Origin: a virus | Length of the DNA stretch: 57,402 nt | Reading direction: 5' to 3' (one strand) | IMG/VR virus record: IMGVR_UViG_3300046170_000427 | Coordinates: 1-57,402 of that record | Part shown: positions 20,083-30,191 of the stretch, piece after piece | How the letters are laid out: every line of letters begins with the position of its first letter | Numbering within the stretch: position 1 is the stretch's first letter | Translations under genes and position numbers: made by a program | Notes under the pieces: generated by a model | Database searches by the model: none | What the model was told of the DNA's origin: nothing | The model's input: the letters and a program-made list of their open reading frames with translations, nothing else

Positions 20083-23000
20083 ATGTCACAGGAAACCAAT
20101 CTTAACGTCGCCCCTTACTTTGACGACTTTGATCCTAAGAAGGATTATTATAAGGTTCTATTCAAACCAGGTTATCCAGTACAAGCAAGAGAATTAACTT
20201 CTCTTCAATCAATCCTGCAAAATCAGGTTGAAAAATTCGGACAGCACTTTTTTAAAGAGGGTGCAAAGGTAATTCCTGGAAATACGACATTTTCTACTAA
20301 TTATAGATGTGTTCTTTTAGAGAATTCATACTTAGGAATTCCACTTCTTGATTATGTTGATCAATTAGTAGGATCACAAATCACTGGACAAGATTCTGGT
20401 GTTACCGCTATTGTCGATAATTATATCCTTAGTTCCGAGTCAACAAGAGATCAAGTAACCCTTTTTGTAAATTATTCAGGTTCTGGAACGAATAATCAAG
20501 AATCTGTTTTTAGAGATGGTGAATTGTTGTCTGCAAATATCACTATTTCTACAGCAAATACTTTGATTGCTGATGGAGTTCCTTTTGCATCTACTATTCA
20601 ACAAGATGCAACCGCAGTAGGATCTGCATATTTTATTGGAAATGGCGTTTACTTTGGAAAAGGATCTTTCTTAAATGTCAGTGAGCAGACATTAATCTTA
20701 GATCAATATACCAATACTCCAAGTTATAGAATTGGATTGACAATTGAAGAAACAATTATTAATTCCGATCTTGATCCTGCTCTGACGGATAATTCTGCAG
20801 GATTTAATAATTTTGGATCTCCAGGTGCTGATAGACTTAAAATTGTCACGTCTCTTTCTAAAAAAGATTTAACTGACACTGATGATAATAATTTCGTTGA
20901 ACTTGGAACGGTTGTCAATGGAGTTTTGAGACAAAAAAGTACAAGTGAATACTCTATTATAACAGATGAGTTAGCAAAAAGAACATATGCAGAATCGGGT
21001 GACTATTATGTTAAATCTTTTGGACTTAATGTAAAAGATTCTTTAAATGATAATGAGGGAAATAAAGGACTTTTTAGAGGAGATCAAACCACTTATGGAG
21101 GATCGACACCTTCTGAAGATTTAGCAATATATCAAATCTCTCCGGGTAGAGCATTTGTAAAAGGATATGACGTAGAAACTACAGCACCCACGTTCCTTGA
21201 CGTACCCAAACCTAGAACTACAAAAACTTTTAAATCTCAGCAAATAAATTATAAAACAGGAGAAACTTTAAAATTAAATAGAGTTTTTGGATCTCCTTCT
21301 ATTGGCATCGGAAACACTTATGTTTTAAGTCTTAGAGATTCAAGAGTTGGTTTGAGTTCAGAGCAACCTGCAGGAAAAGAAATTGGATTATCTAGAGTTT
21401 ATGATTTTAAATTGAATTCTGGAACATATAATTCTTCAAATTCAAATGTAAATGAGTGGGGATTATCTTTATATGATGTTCAAACTACTACTGAAGTTAC
21501 AGTAAACGAGCCTATTACGTTATCTGTTCCGACATTTATTAAAGGAAAACATAGTGGTGCCACAGCATTTCTCAAGGATGCTGCTGATAATACTACTTCG
21601 TTGGTATTATATGAAACCTCTGGTAAGTTTATCAAGAATGAAAACTTTATAATTGATGGAATTGAAAATTCAAGAGTGGCAACTGCTGTAACTGCATATG
21701 GAATTAGTGATGTGTTGTCAATATTTGGCAGCGCAAATGGTACTGAGGTTGGAGCAGCAAGAACTTTCTCTGCTGATGTAGTTCTTGCTGACAATTTTAA
21801 CATTGGAATTGCATCTATTACTGCAGCAGATGGAGAGAATTACACATCTGTAATACGATCCACTAATCCATTATTTCCAGGACAAATTAAAGCAGGAAAT
21901 ATACTTTCCTTCACTGGTAACTTATCTCAAGATCCAATTTTTGTATCTGTTGTAAGCGTAGCAACATCATCAATATCTGTAACCGGTGTTACTACAGTTA
22001 GAGGAGTTGCCAGCGGAGCAATGCCTGCATCAATTACAACTTTGACTGATTTAAAAGTTATTGGTGGAGATCTTGGAGTTACTGATGATAGTACTCTCTA
22101 CACAGAGATGCCAAGAAAAAATATTTCTAATGTAGATTTAAATAATGCATCTTTAACTATTAGAAAAACTCAGCAGGTTAATATCGTAGACAACAAGTTA
22201 TCTGCTGCAGTTACATCAGAATCAAATGAATCTTTCTTACCATTTACTCCTGAAAGATATACTCTTATTAGAAGCGATGGAACAACTGAAGAACTAACTT
22301 CAGACAAAGTTCAAATTAATTCTGCATCAAATCAGTTAGAAATTTTTAATCTTGGACTTGATAATGAGGAGGCGACTCTTGTTACAACTCTCACTAAAAT
22401 TAAACCAAAGGCTAAAAACAAAATTAAAAATAGAGTAAATTCTATTGTCATTGATAAATCTGTAAAAAGTGCATCTGGTATTGGTTCTACAACTCTTAAT
22501 GATGGGATTACATATGGCAATTATGCATATGGAACAAGGGTTCAGGATGAAAATATCTCTCTTAATTCTGCTGACTTAATTGAAGTTCATGGAATCTATG
22601 AATTAGCTACTGATCCTTCAGCAGATAACACAGATCCATCCTCTCCATCAATGATTCTTGCGAATCTATCAGGGCCCACAGCAAAAACCTCTGATTTAGT
22701 AATTGGTGAATCTATTATCGGAGAAACTTCTGGTGCTCATGCTATCGTTGGCGTTAAGAAAACAGATTCAAAGATTGCATTTCTTCCTAAAAATCAAATT
22801 AGTTTCAAAGAAGGAGAAATTGTTGTATTTGGCGAATCTAAAGTAAGAGCATCAATTGTTACTTTAGATACTCCAAGTAAGGATGTTTCTTTCAAGTTTA
22901 CCTCATCTAATGGACAAAATGGAGAATTCTATAATTTTGGAGTTCTGAATAGAAAAAATGGTGAAGAACCACCACAAAGAAAGTTAATTGTATATTTTTC

Positions 23001-26000
23001 TAATGGTTACTATGAGTCTACTGATGATGGAGATATTACAACAGTAAATTCTTACTCAAATTTTGATTATTCATCTGAGGTTCAAAGTGTAAATTTTGTA
23101 AGAAATTCTGATATAATTGATATTCGTCCAAAGGTATCTGACGTTGCGTTGGTATCTGAAGGTGACAGATCTCCACTTGAGTTTTATGGAAGATCATTTA
23201 ATGTAACTGGCAACTCTGCGCCTAATATTCTTGCTTCAAATGAAGGAATATTAACAGATTTCTCATTCTACCTAGGAAGAATTGATAGAATTTACCTGAC
23301 AAAAGATGGTGTATTCCAAGTTAAATACGGAGCTGCTGCTGAAAATCCGGAAAAACCAACTTCTGTAGATGATGCTTTAGAAATTGCTACAATTACTCTT
23401 CCGCCATTCCTTTATGATGTAAAAGATGCTTCTAAGAGATTCTTAGAGTATAAGCGTTATAGAATGGTTGATATTAAACAACTTGAAAATAGGATTAAAA
23501 ATCTTGAATTCTTTACATCATTATCTCTTCTTGAGACAAACACTGCTAATTTGTTTGTTCCTGATGCAAATGGATTGAATAGATTTAAATCAGGTTTCTT
23601 TGTTGATAATTTTACATCATTCCTTGCTCAGGAAGATTCTGTCGATCTAAAGAATAGCGTCGATTTTAATCAGAAAGAAGCACGCCCTAAACACTACACA
23701 ACTCAAACAGATTTATCACAAAGTCTGAATGAATCTGGAGATTTGAGATTTTCTAATCCAGCTGGAACTAATATTAGAAAGACAAAAGATATTGTAACTC
23801 TTGATTATAATGATGTTGAATGGTTAAAGCAATCTTTTGGAACAAGAACTGAAAGCGTAACTCCGTTTATCATTGGTTTCTGGGTGGGTGCTCTTGAACT
23901 CCTTCCCGCTTCCGATTCCTGGACTGATCAAGTTAGACTTGAAGCTAATATCATTCAGACTGAGGGCAACTTTACTGAAACTCTTGAAAGAGCAACTAGA
24001 ACTCTTAATGTTGATCCTCAAACAGGATTTGCCTCAGCAATTTGGAATTCATGGATTAATAATTGGACTGGACAGGAAGAAGTTCTTGGATCTGAAACTA
24101 GGACTGCAATTCAGACACAAGGTAGAGTTACTACTACCACTGTTTTTAGAGATACTACACGACAAATATTTGATACTGGTGTTGCAACTAGAACAGGAAC
24201 AAGAACTGCAGTTACTGAGCAATTTGATAATGAGTCTCTTGGTGATAGAGTAATTAGCAGAGATCTTATTTCTTTTGCAAGATCTAGAAATATTGAGTTT
24301 AACATTAAGTCTCTCAAACCTAATACTCAGGTTTATGGATTCTTCGATGGTGTTGCTATTACTGATTATTGTATTCCAAAACTTCTTGAAATTTCGATGA
24401 TTTCTGGTACTTTCCAAGTAGGAGAGACTATTACTGGATCAATGCGTCCAGTTGGTGATACTTCTATATCAGAGGGAGATCGCTCCATTTCATTTAGGGT
24501 TGCTCAGGCAAATCATAAATCTGGATCTTTCAACAGTGCAACTGAAGTATTCATCACAAATCCATATAATACATCTCAAACACTTCCTAGTGCATATTCA
24601 TCAACATCTACAATTTTAAATGTAGATACATTCTCTCTATGTAATCAACCACAAGGATCATTTATTGGCAGTGTTGCACCAGAGATGATTTTAGTTGGTG
24701 AAACTAGCGGTGCTCAGGCAACTGTTTCACAAATCAGATTAGTATCTGATAGCACCTCTTCTCTTATTGGAAGTTTCTTTATTCCTGATCCAAACATCGG
24801 GACTAATCCTAGATTTGAAGTTGGTACAAAAGTACTTACATTTATTGATGATATCAATAATGATCTCAGAAATGCATCTACTCGCGCAACATCAACATTC
24901 TTAATCAGCGGTATTGTAGAAACTGTACAAGAAGATATTGTTTCAGTTAGAAATGCTGCAATTCAATCTCAAGATGTTAATGATTCAAGAGAGATAGAAC
25001 AAGTAAATACATCTATTGAAACACAGGTTGTATCGTCAGAAATAGTCGATACGAGTGTTACAGTCACTAATCCACCTGATCCTCTCGCTCAAACATTTGT
25101 AGTTGAAGATACAACTGGTATTTTCTTCACAAAGTGTGATATTTTCTTTGAACAAGCAGATAATCTAGGAATACCTGTTATTTTTGAGCTCAGAACGGTT
25201 GAAAACGGTGTTCCAACAACAAAGATTCTACCTTTATCACAAGCAATTTTATCTCCTGAAAATGTTAATGTAAGCACAGATGGATCTGTTGCAACCACTT
25301 TTACACTTCCTTCTCCTGTTTATCTTGAACCAGGTATTGAATATGCAATGGTTCTCAGATCGGCATCTGCAAGATATAGAGTGTTTATATCAAGAGTTAA
25401 TGAAAATGATTTAATTACTCAAACATTTGTCTCTAATCAACCTTACCTTGGATCTCTTTATAAGTCACAAAATGGATCTGTTTGGGAACCAAGTCAGTGG
25501 GAAGATCTTAAATTTACAATTTATAGAGCAGATTTCGTTACAAACGGATCAATTGAAGTCTATAGTCCTGAATTGAGTAGTGGCAATAATCAAGTCGCCA
25601 AACTTCTTCCCAACTCAATCAGCCTCGCATCGAGATCTGTACGTATTGGCATTGGATCTACACTTCAGGATGAGGTATTAACATTAGGAAATACTGTATT
25701 GCAAAACGGTAATAATGCAACTGGTAATTACATCGGAAATGCAGGTATTGCTACAGGAAATTTAAACATTATAAATGCTGGTATAGGATTCACTCCTTCC
25801 TCAGGTGATTATGGTTTTAATGGAGTTGAACTTGTAAATATTACTAGTAGTGGAAGAAATGCAAAAGCAGATATTTTTATCGAAAATGGAGTTGCTATTG
25901 CTGCTACAATTTCTCAAAATGTTGCTGCAAGTGGAGGACAAGGTTATGTTGTCGGTGATGTCTTAGGAATTTCTACGATTGGTAATAATAATCTCGGAAG

Positions 26001-27507
26001 AAATCTTAGACTTTCATTAGTTTCAATTGCTAATACTAATGAGATTATCTTAGATAATGTTCAGGGAGACTTTATTACCGGTGTTGGACACTCAATTCAG
26101 TTTGTTAATAATAATGGTATTACAACCGCTCTTAATCATGCTACAGGAGGAAATGTTTTAATTGATGGTATCAACAATGTCATTTCTGATGGTGTTCATT
26201 TTACAGTGAATCATAAGAATCATGGTATGTACTTTGCTGATAATAGAGTAACAATTTCTGATGTTGAATCTGACATTCTCCCAGTTAAACTGGCAGCAAC
26301 AATGGACGCATCTTCTACATCATCTATTACTGTGAATGCTACGACTGGATTAGACACGTTTGAGAACGTTGGAGTCGGAACTACCAACCTAGGTTATCTT
26401 AGAATTGGAGAAGAGATCGTTTCATATGAGTCCGCTTCTGGAACCTCTATCACAATTGCAGAGAGAGGAATAGACAGCACGACTCCAAAGAACTATCTTG
26501 CAGGCACTAAAGTTCATAAGTACGAACTTGGTGGTGTATCTCTTAGGAGAATTAATAAGACTCATGATCTTAACAATGTAACTGTATCTAATGCACGCAC
26601 ATTTGATACGTATAAGGTAAAACTTGATATGGGAACAAGCGGTGTTGGACGTTCAACTGGAGAAAGTTTCCCAATTCTTTATATGAATGAAACTAAATCT
26701 ACTGGTGGTTCTAATGTCAAGGCTACTCAAAATATTCCTTTTGAGATCTTAACACCACAAATTCAACATGTAACTGTAAGTGGTACAAATATTGATGCTG
26801 AGGTAAGAACTATTTCTGGATCTTCTATTAGTGGGAACGACATTCCCTTCATTGATCAAGGATTTGAAGCGATTTCAATTTCAAAATCAAATTATTTCTC
26901 AACTCCAAGAATTATTGCTTCTAAGGTAAATGAGGATGCAAAACTCACTACTTTACCTGGTAATAAATCAATGACAATGCGACTTAATTTTGGAACAACT
27001 GACTCAAGAGTCTCTCCTGTTATCGATACTCAGAGAATGAGTGTTATTTACACTTCAAACAGAGTTGATAGTTTGATTAGTGATTATTTAACTGATAGTA
27101 GAGTTAATGGTATTGATACTGATCCTACTGCTTTCCAATACTTGTCTAAAGAAATTTCATTAGAAAATCCAGCAACATCATTAAAAATTATAGTTGATGT
27201 TTACAAGGATAGAGACGCTGATATTAGAGGATTATTCGCAATTTCTGATCATCAGAACTTTAATCCCATCTATGAGGCATTCCCTGGCTTTAATAATATT
27301 GATGAGAGAGGACAAATTATTGATGTTGCAAATAATGACGGTTCTTCTGATGATTTTGTTTCCCCCGCTGAAGATTATAGAGAGCACACATTTACAATTG
27401 ACGAACTTCCCTCTTTCAAGTCATACAGAGTTAAGCTTCTTCTTACATCTACTAATCAGGCAAATCCACCTAAGATTAGAAACCTCAGAGTGATAGCACT
27501 TGCATAA
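20083..27507 (+). CDS. gp10-like baseplate/fibre-connector protein with DUF4815-type N-terminus (2474 aa)
   Basis: A 2474-residue virion protein. The N-terminus (PYFDDFDPKKDYYKVLFKPG; QARELTSLQSILQNQVEKFG, residues 10-50) is the DUF4815-type start seen in cyanophage and related myovirus baseplate proteins. The middle has the conserved stretch RSRNIEFNIKSLKPN and VYGFFDG (near 1400), and later YLEPGIEYAMVLRS and YRVFISRVNE (near 1750). It occupies the slot of T4 gp9-gp10, which link the wedge to long and short tail fibres, but it is about four times the length of gp10. A glycine-tyrosine beta motif recurs near 25760-25990. The last codon overlaps the next ATG (TAATG). The gp10 equivalence is inferred from order and these motifs. 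Confidence 0.75.
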   Translation: MSQETNLNVAPYFDDFDPKKDYYKVLFKPGYPVQARELTSLQSILQNQVEKFGQHFFKEGAKVIPGNTTFSTNYRCVLLENSYLGIPLLDYVDQLVGSQITGQDSGVTAIVDNYILSSESTRDQVTLFVNYSGSGTNNQESVFRDGELLSANITISTANTLIADGVPFASTIQQDATAVGSAYFIGNGVYFGKGSFLNVSEQTLILDQYTNTPSYRIGLTIEETIINSDLDPALTDNSAGFNNFGSPGADRLKIVTSLSKKDLTDTDDNNFVELGTVVNGVLRQKSTSEYSIITDELAKRTYAESGDYYVKSFGLNVKDSLNDNEGNKGLFRGDQTTYGGSTPSEDLAIYQISPGRAFVKGYDVETTAPTFLDVPKPRTTKTFKSQQINYKTGETLKLNRVFGSPSIGIGNTYVLSLRDSRVGLSSEQPAGKEIGLSRVYDFKLNSGTYNSSNSNVNEWGLSLYDVQTTTEVTVNEPITLSVPTFIKGKHSGATAFLKDAADNTTSLVLYETSGKFIKNENFIIDGIENSRVATAVTAYGISDVLSIFGSANGTEVGAARTFSADVVLADNFNIGIASITAADGENYTSVIRSTNPLFPGQIKAGNILSFTGNLSQDPIFVSVVSVATSSISVTGVTTVRGVASGAMPASITTLTDLKVIGGDLGVTDDSTLYTEMPRKNISNVDLNNASLTIRKTQQVNIVDNKLSAAVTSESNESFLPFTPERYTLIRSDGTTEELTSDKVQINSASNQLEIFNLGLDNEEATLVTTLTKIKPKAKNKIKNRVNSIVIDKSVKSASGIGSTTLNDGITYGNYAYGTRVQDENISLNSADLIEVHGIYELATDPSADNTDPSSPSMILANLSGPTAKTSDLVIGESIIGETSGAHAIVGVKKTDSKIAFLPKNQISFKEGEIVVFGESKVRASIVTLDTPSKDVSFKFTSSNGQNGEFYNFGVLNRKNGEEPPQRKLIVYFSNGYYESTDDGDITTVNSYSNFDYSSEVQSVNFVRNSDIIDIRPKVSDVALVSEGDRSPLEFYGRSFNVTGNSAPNILASNEGILTDFSFYLGRIDRIYLTKDGVFQVKYGAAAENPEKPTSVDDALEIATITLPPFLYDVKDASKRFLEYKRYRMVDIKQLENRIKNLEFFTSLSLLETNTANLFVPDANGLNRFKSGFFVDNFTSFLAQEDSVDLKNSVDFNQKEARPKHYTTQTDLSQSLNESGDLRFSNPAGTNIRKTKDIVTLDYNDVEWLKQSFGTRTESVTPFIIGFWVGALELLPASDSWTDQVRLEANIIQTEGNFTETLERATRTLNVDPQTGFASAIWNSWINNWTGQEEVLGSETRTAIQTQGRVTTTTVFRDTTRQIFDTGVATRTGTRTAVTEQFDNESLGDRVISRDLISFARSRNIEFNIKSLKPNTQVYGFFDGVAITDYCIPKLLEISMISGTFQVGETITGSMRPVGDTSISEGDRSISFRVAQANHKSGSFNSATEVFITNPYNTSQTLPSAYSSTSTILNVDTFSLCNQPQGSFIGSVAPEMILVGETSGAQATVSQIRLVSDSTSSLIGSFFIPDPNIGTNPRFEVGTKVLTFIDDINNDLRNASTRATSTFLISGIVETVQEDIVSVRNAAIQSQDVNDSREIEQVNTSIETQVVSSEIVDTSVTVTNPPDPLAQTFVVEDTTGIFFTKCDIFFEQADNLGIPVIFELRTVENGVPTTKILPLSQAILSPENVNVSTDGSVATTFTLPSPVYLEPGIEYAMVLRSASARYRVFISRVNENDLITQTFVSNQPYLGSLYKSQNGSVWEPSQWEDLKFTIYRADFVTNGSIEVYSPELSSGNNQVAKLLPNSISLASRSVRIGIGSTLQDEVLTLGNTVLQNGNNATGNYIGNAGIATGNLNIINAGIGFTPSSGDYGFNGVELVNITSSGRNAKADIFIENGVAIAATISQNVAASGGQGYVVGDVLGISTIGNNNLGRNLRLSLVSIANTNEIILDNVQGDFITGVGHSIQFVNNNGITTALNHATGGNVLIDGINNVISDGVHFTVNHKNHGMYFADNRVTISDVESDILPVKLAATMDASSTSSITVNATTGLDTFENVGVGTTNLGYLRIGEEIVSYESASGTSITIAERGIDSTTPKNYLAGTKVHKYELGGVSLRRINKTHDLNNVTVSNARTFDTYKVKLDMGTSGVGRSTGESFPILYMNETKSTGGSNVKATQNIPFEILTPQIQHVTVSGTNIDAEVRTISGSSISGNDIPFIDQGFEAISISKSNYFSTPRIIASKVNEDAKLTTLPGNKSMTMRLNFGTTDSRVSPVIDTQRMSVIYTSNRVDSLISDYLTDSRVNGIDTDPTAFQYLSKEISLENPATSLKIIVDVYKDRDADIRGLFAISDHQNFNPIYEAFPGFNNIDERGQIIDVANNDGSSDDFVSPAEDYREHTFTIDELPSFKSYRVKLLLTSTNQANPPKIRNLRVIALA

Positions 27508-27734
27508 TGAAAAAACTTAAAGTTGAGGGACATAATAACCTCCTCAGAGACAGCGAAACCGGAGCGATTATTAATAATGATAAATCTGGTTTCTCTTCTT
27601 ATATGATGAATAAAACCATCAAACATGAAGAGAGTACTAGAATACAGAATGTTGAGAGAGATCTTGCTAATATTCATAGTGAAATCTCTGAGTTAAAACT
27701 GTTAATCAAGGAGGCACTCAATGGATCCCGATAA
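27507..27734 (+). CDS. Small coiled-coil cyanophage protein (75 aa)
   Basis: A 75-residue protein. The first part (MKKLKVEGHNNLLRDSETGAI) is a conserved start I recognise from cyanophages. The second half (IQNVERDLANIHSEISELKL) has heptad-like spacing of hydrophobic residues and is probably a coiled coil. It is translationally coupled to the DUF4815 gene (overlapping TAATG) and overlaps the next gene by 14 bases. Its position between baseplate and neck genes suggests a small structural or assembly protein. No known T4 counterpart. Confidence 0.75.
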   Translation: MKKLKVEGHNNLLRDSETGAIINNDKSGFSSYMMNKTIKHEESTRIQNVERDLANIHSEISELKLLIKEALNGSR

Positions 27735-27897
27735 AATTGAACTCAAAAACTTAACTAAAAGTTTTGAATACACTAAAATTGCATCTGAAATAGATGGATG
27801 TGACGATCGAGATATGTTGAGAAGTATTGCCAAATCTTTTGTTAAACTTTATTATAAGCAGCAAGAGACTTTGTCAGTAATTAACATAGATCCATAA
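27721..27897 (+). CDS. Small helical cyanophage protein (58 aa), NblA-like size and pattern
   Basis: A 58-residue protein starting MDPDKIELKNLTKSFEYTKI, with a second helix, MLRSIAKSFVKLYYKQQETL. A strong AAGGAGG at 27708-27714, six bases before the ATG, fixes the start. The family recurs in cyanomyoviruses between baseplate and neck genes. A helical hairpin with an FE pair and a later KLYxKQxE motif resembles the layout of NblA, the phycobilisome-degradation adaptor, but the resemblance is weak and no NblA signature is complete. Its stop codon lies inside the late promoter of gp13. Confidence 0.75.
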   Translation: MDPDKIELKNLTKSFEYTKIASEIDGCDDRDMLRSIAKSFVKLYYKQQETLSVINIDP

Positions 27898-27900
27898 ATA
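27893..27900 (+). promoter_or_regulatory. Late promoter (CATAAATA) before gp13
   Basis: CATAAATA, 16 bases before the gp13 ATG. Its internal TAA (27895-27897) is also the stop codon of the preceding gene. Confidence 0.65.
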
Positions 27901-27916
27901 CTTAAAAAATATAGAT

Positions 27917-28765
27917 ATGGCTCAACCATCAACTAGAGCGGAGTTAGTAGACTACTGCAAAAGAAAGTTAGGTGCTCCTGTTCTCGAAATTAATGTTGCT
28001 GATGAGCAAATCGAGGACTTAGTTGATGATGCCATTCAATATTTTCACGAAAGACATTTCGATGGGGTAGGACAAGTATTTTTAAAATATCAAATAACTC
28101 AAGATGATATTAATAGAGGTAGAAGTCCCTCTTCATCGGTAACCCAAGCAGGTATTGTAACAACTACCGCTTCATCTACAATTGATGGTGCTTCTACAAC
28201 TTTCTCTTATAAAGAAAATAGCAATTATTTACAAATTCCTCCTTCTGTCATAGGAGTTAATAAGATATTTCAATTTTCCGGAGGAAATTCAATCACAAAC
28301 AATATGTTTAGTGTGAAATATCAATTATTCTTAAATGATGTTTATTTCTTCGGGAATACTGAATTGTTGTCATATGCCATGACAAAGACATATCTTGAAG
28401 ATCTTGATTTCTTACTGAATACTCATAAGCAGATAAGATTCAATCAACGAATGGATAGGTTATATCTTGATATTGACTGGGGAAGTGTTACTGCAGGAGA
28501 ATATATAATTATCGATTGTTTCAGAACTGTTGATCCAAACGATTTTGCAAGAGTTTACAATGACTCTTTCATCAAACCGTATCTGACTGCCCTAATTAAA
28601 CGTCAGTGGGGGCAGAATCTTATGAAGTTTCAAGGAGTTAAACTTCCTGGTGGAGTAGAACTAAACGGAAGACAAATTTATGAAGATGGACAGAATGATT
28701 TAGATAAAATCATGGAAAAAATGTCCAATACTTATGAACTTCCACCCCTTGACATGATAGGCTGA
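27917..28765 (+). CDS. 13: gp13-like neck protein
   Basis: A 282-residue homologue of T4 gp13 (309 aa), a head-completion protein that forms the neck ring under the portal. The family start is unmistakable: MAQPSTRAELVDYCKRKLGA, then VLEINVADEQIEDLVDDAIQ (23-42) and YFHERHFDGVGQV (43-55). The C-terminal part (DWGSVTAGEYIIIDCFR; KRQWGQNLMKFQGV) is also conserved. Its stop overlaps the gp14 ATG by one base, so the two neck proteins are translationally coupled. Confidence 0.94.
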   Translation: MAQPSTRAELVDYCKRKLGAPVLEINVADEQIEDLVDDAIQYFHERHFDGVGQVFLKYQITQDDINRGRSPSSSVTQAGIVTTTASSTIDGASTTFSYKENSNYLQIPPSVIGVNKIFQFSGGNSITNNMFSVKYQLFLNDVYFFGNTELLSYAMTKTYLEDLDFLLNTHKQIRFNQRMDRLYLDIDWGSVTAGEYIIIDCFRTVDPNDFARVYNDSFIKPYLTALIKRQWGQNLMKFQGVKLPGGVELNGRQIYEDGQNDLDKIMEKMSNTYELPPLDMIG

Positions 28766-30162
28766 TGGTATTAAATCCTTTTTTCTTACAAGGTTCTCAA
28801 GGAGAGCAAAATCTCGTTCAAGATTTGATCAATGAACAGTTGAGAATGTATGGTGTTGAGGTATTTTACTTACCAAGACAATATGCAACAAAAAGTTCAA
28901 TAATTCGTGAAGTAATTGAATCAGAATTTAATCAATCATATCCTATTGAGGCATATGTTGATAATTTTGATGGATATGGTGATAATACTGTCCTTTTATC
29001 AAAATTTGGAATTCAACAAACATCTGAAATTAAATTAATTATTTCTCAAGAAAGATTTGAAACGTATATTACACCTTTAATCACAAATTTACCTCTCATT
29101 GAACTCGCGACTCGTCCGAAAGAGGGCGATTTAATTTATTTCCCACTTGGAGACAGACTTTTTGAGATAAAATTTGTTGAACATGAGAAACCTTTTTATC
29201 AGTTACAAAAAAATTACGTTTACGAATTAACCTGTGAACTATTCAGAGGGGAAGATGAAATATTGGATACTGGTATTGAAGAAATCGATGATTCCTTCGA
29301 CACTGAGGGAAATATCAGATCTCTCACTCTTATCGGATCAGGTTCTACCGCAACCGCTATCTCTGGAAGAGTTGAAAGCGGAGCTATCAGCAGGATCATT
29401 ATTACAAACAGAGGAGAAAAATATAATTATCCACCCAGCGTTTTTATTTCATCTCCTATATCAGGAACCACAGCAACTGGAATATCTACCCTACGTGACG
29501 ATATTATTAATTGTGATGGAACAGAAATAGGTTCCGTTGTTCAAGGAGTTATGATGATTGATCCTGGTGCAGGATATACTGCAAATCCGGGAATTGCATT
29601 TGTTGGCGTTAACACTAATCCTGGTGTTGGAGCAGCTGCAACCACTAGAATTTCTGACAATACTGTTGGTATTGTAACTGTTACCAGTGGAGGTGGTGGA
29701 TATGTGACTGCTCCTACTGTTACCTTTAGTAGTCCAGGTGCTGGTGGAACGACTGCTACTGGTGTCGCTGTGGTTTCTGTTGCTGGAACAGTTTCTGCAA
29801 TTTATATCACCAATGCTGGTGCTGGGTATACAACTGCTCCTACAATTACACTTTCAGATCCACCTGCTGCCGGAGTTGGAACATTTGTTAGATCGGAAAC
29901 TATTACCGGATCTACAAGCGGTGTAACGGGAATAGTTAAGACGTGGAATACTATTACTAACGTTCTAACTTACTCTAATACTACAGGGGACTTCTTACCT
30001 GGAGAGACTATTGTGGGTTCGGCAAGTAGTGCATCTTATGTGATAAGTGTTTATGAGGATGATAACACAGTAAATAATTATCCAGACAATGATACATTTG
30101 AAACTTTTGCTAATGATGGGGTTTTAGATTTCTCAGAATCAAATCCATTTGGGAATCCTTAA
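28765..30162 (+). CDS. 14: gp14-like neck protein with a beta-repeat insertion
   Basis: A 465-residue neck protein; T4 gp14 is 256. The first 175 residues match the cyanophage gp14 core: LNPFFLQGSQGEQNLVQDLI, GVEVFYLPRQY, KPFYQLQKNYVYELTCELF, and FRGEDEILDTGIEEID. Residues about 178-420 are an extra region with several copies of a glycine-tyrosine beta motif (DPGAGYTANPG; SGGGGYVTAPTV; NAGAGYTTAPTI). A short acidic tail ending ESNPFGNP follows. The neck function (joining head to tail with gp13) comes from the core; the insertion may decorate the neck surface. It is coupled to gp13 and followed by a late promoter. Confidence 0.9.
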   Translation: MVLNPFFLQGSQGEQNLVQDLINEQLRMYGVEVFYLPRQYATKSSIIREVIESEFNQSYPIEAYVDNFDGYGDNTVLLSKFGIQQTSEIKLIISQERFETYITPLITNLPLIELATRPKEGDLIYFPLGDRLFEIKFVEHEKPFYQLQKNYVYELTCELFRGEDEILDTGIEEIDDSFDTEGNIRSLTLIGSGSTATAISGRVESGAISRIIITNRGEKYNYPPSVFISSPISGTTATGISTLRDDIINCDGTEIGSVVQGVMMIDPGAGYTANPGIAFVGVNTNPGVGAAATTRISDNTVGIVTVTSGGGGYVTAPTVTFSSPGAGGTTATGVAVVSVAGTVSAIYITNAGAGYTTAPTITLSDPPAAGVGTFVRSETITGSTSGVTGIVKTWNTITNVLTYSNTTGDFLPGETIVGSASSASYVISVYEDDNTVNNYPDNDTFETFANDGVLDFSESNPFGNP

Positions 30163-30163
30163 A

Positions 30164-30171
30164 CCTAAATA
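30164..30171 (+). promoter_or_regulatory. Late promoter (CCTAAATA) before gp15
   Basis: CTAAATA core one base after the gp14 stop and 20 bases before the gp15 ATG at 30192. Confidence 0.65.
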
Positions 30172-30191
30172 AAGTTACATAAGGCATCTGT

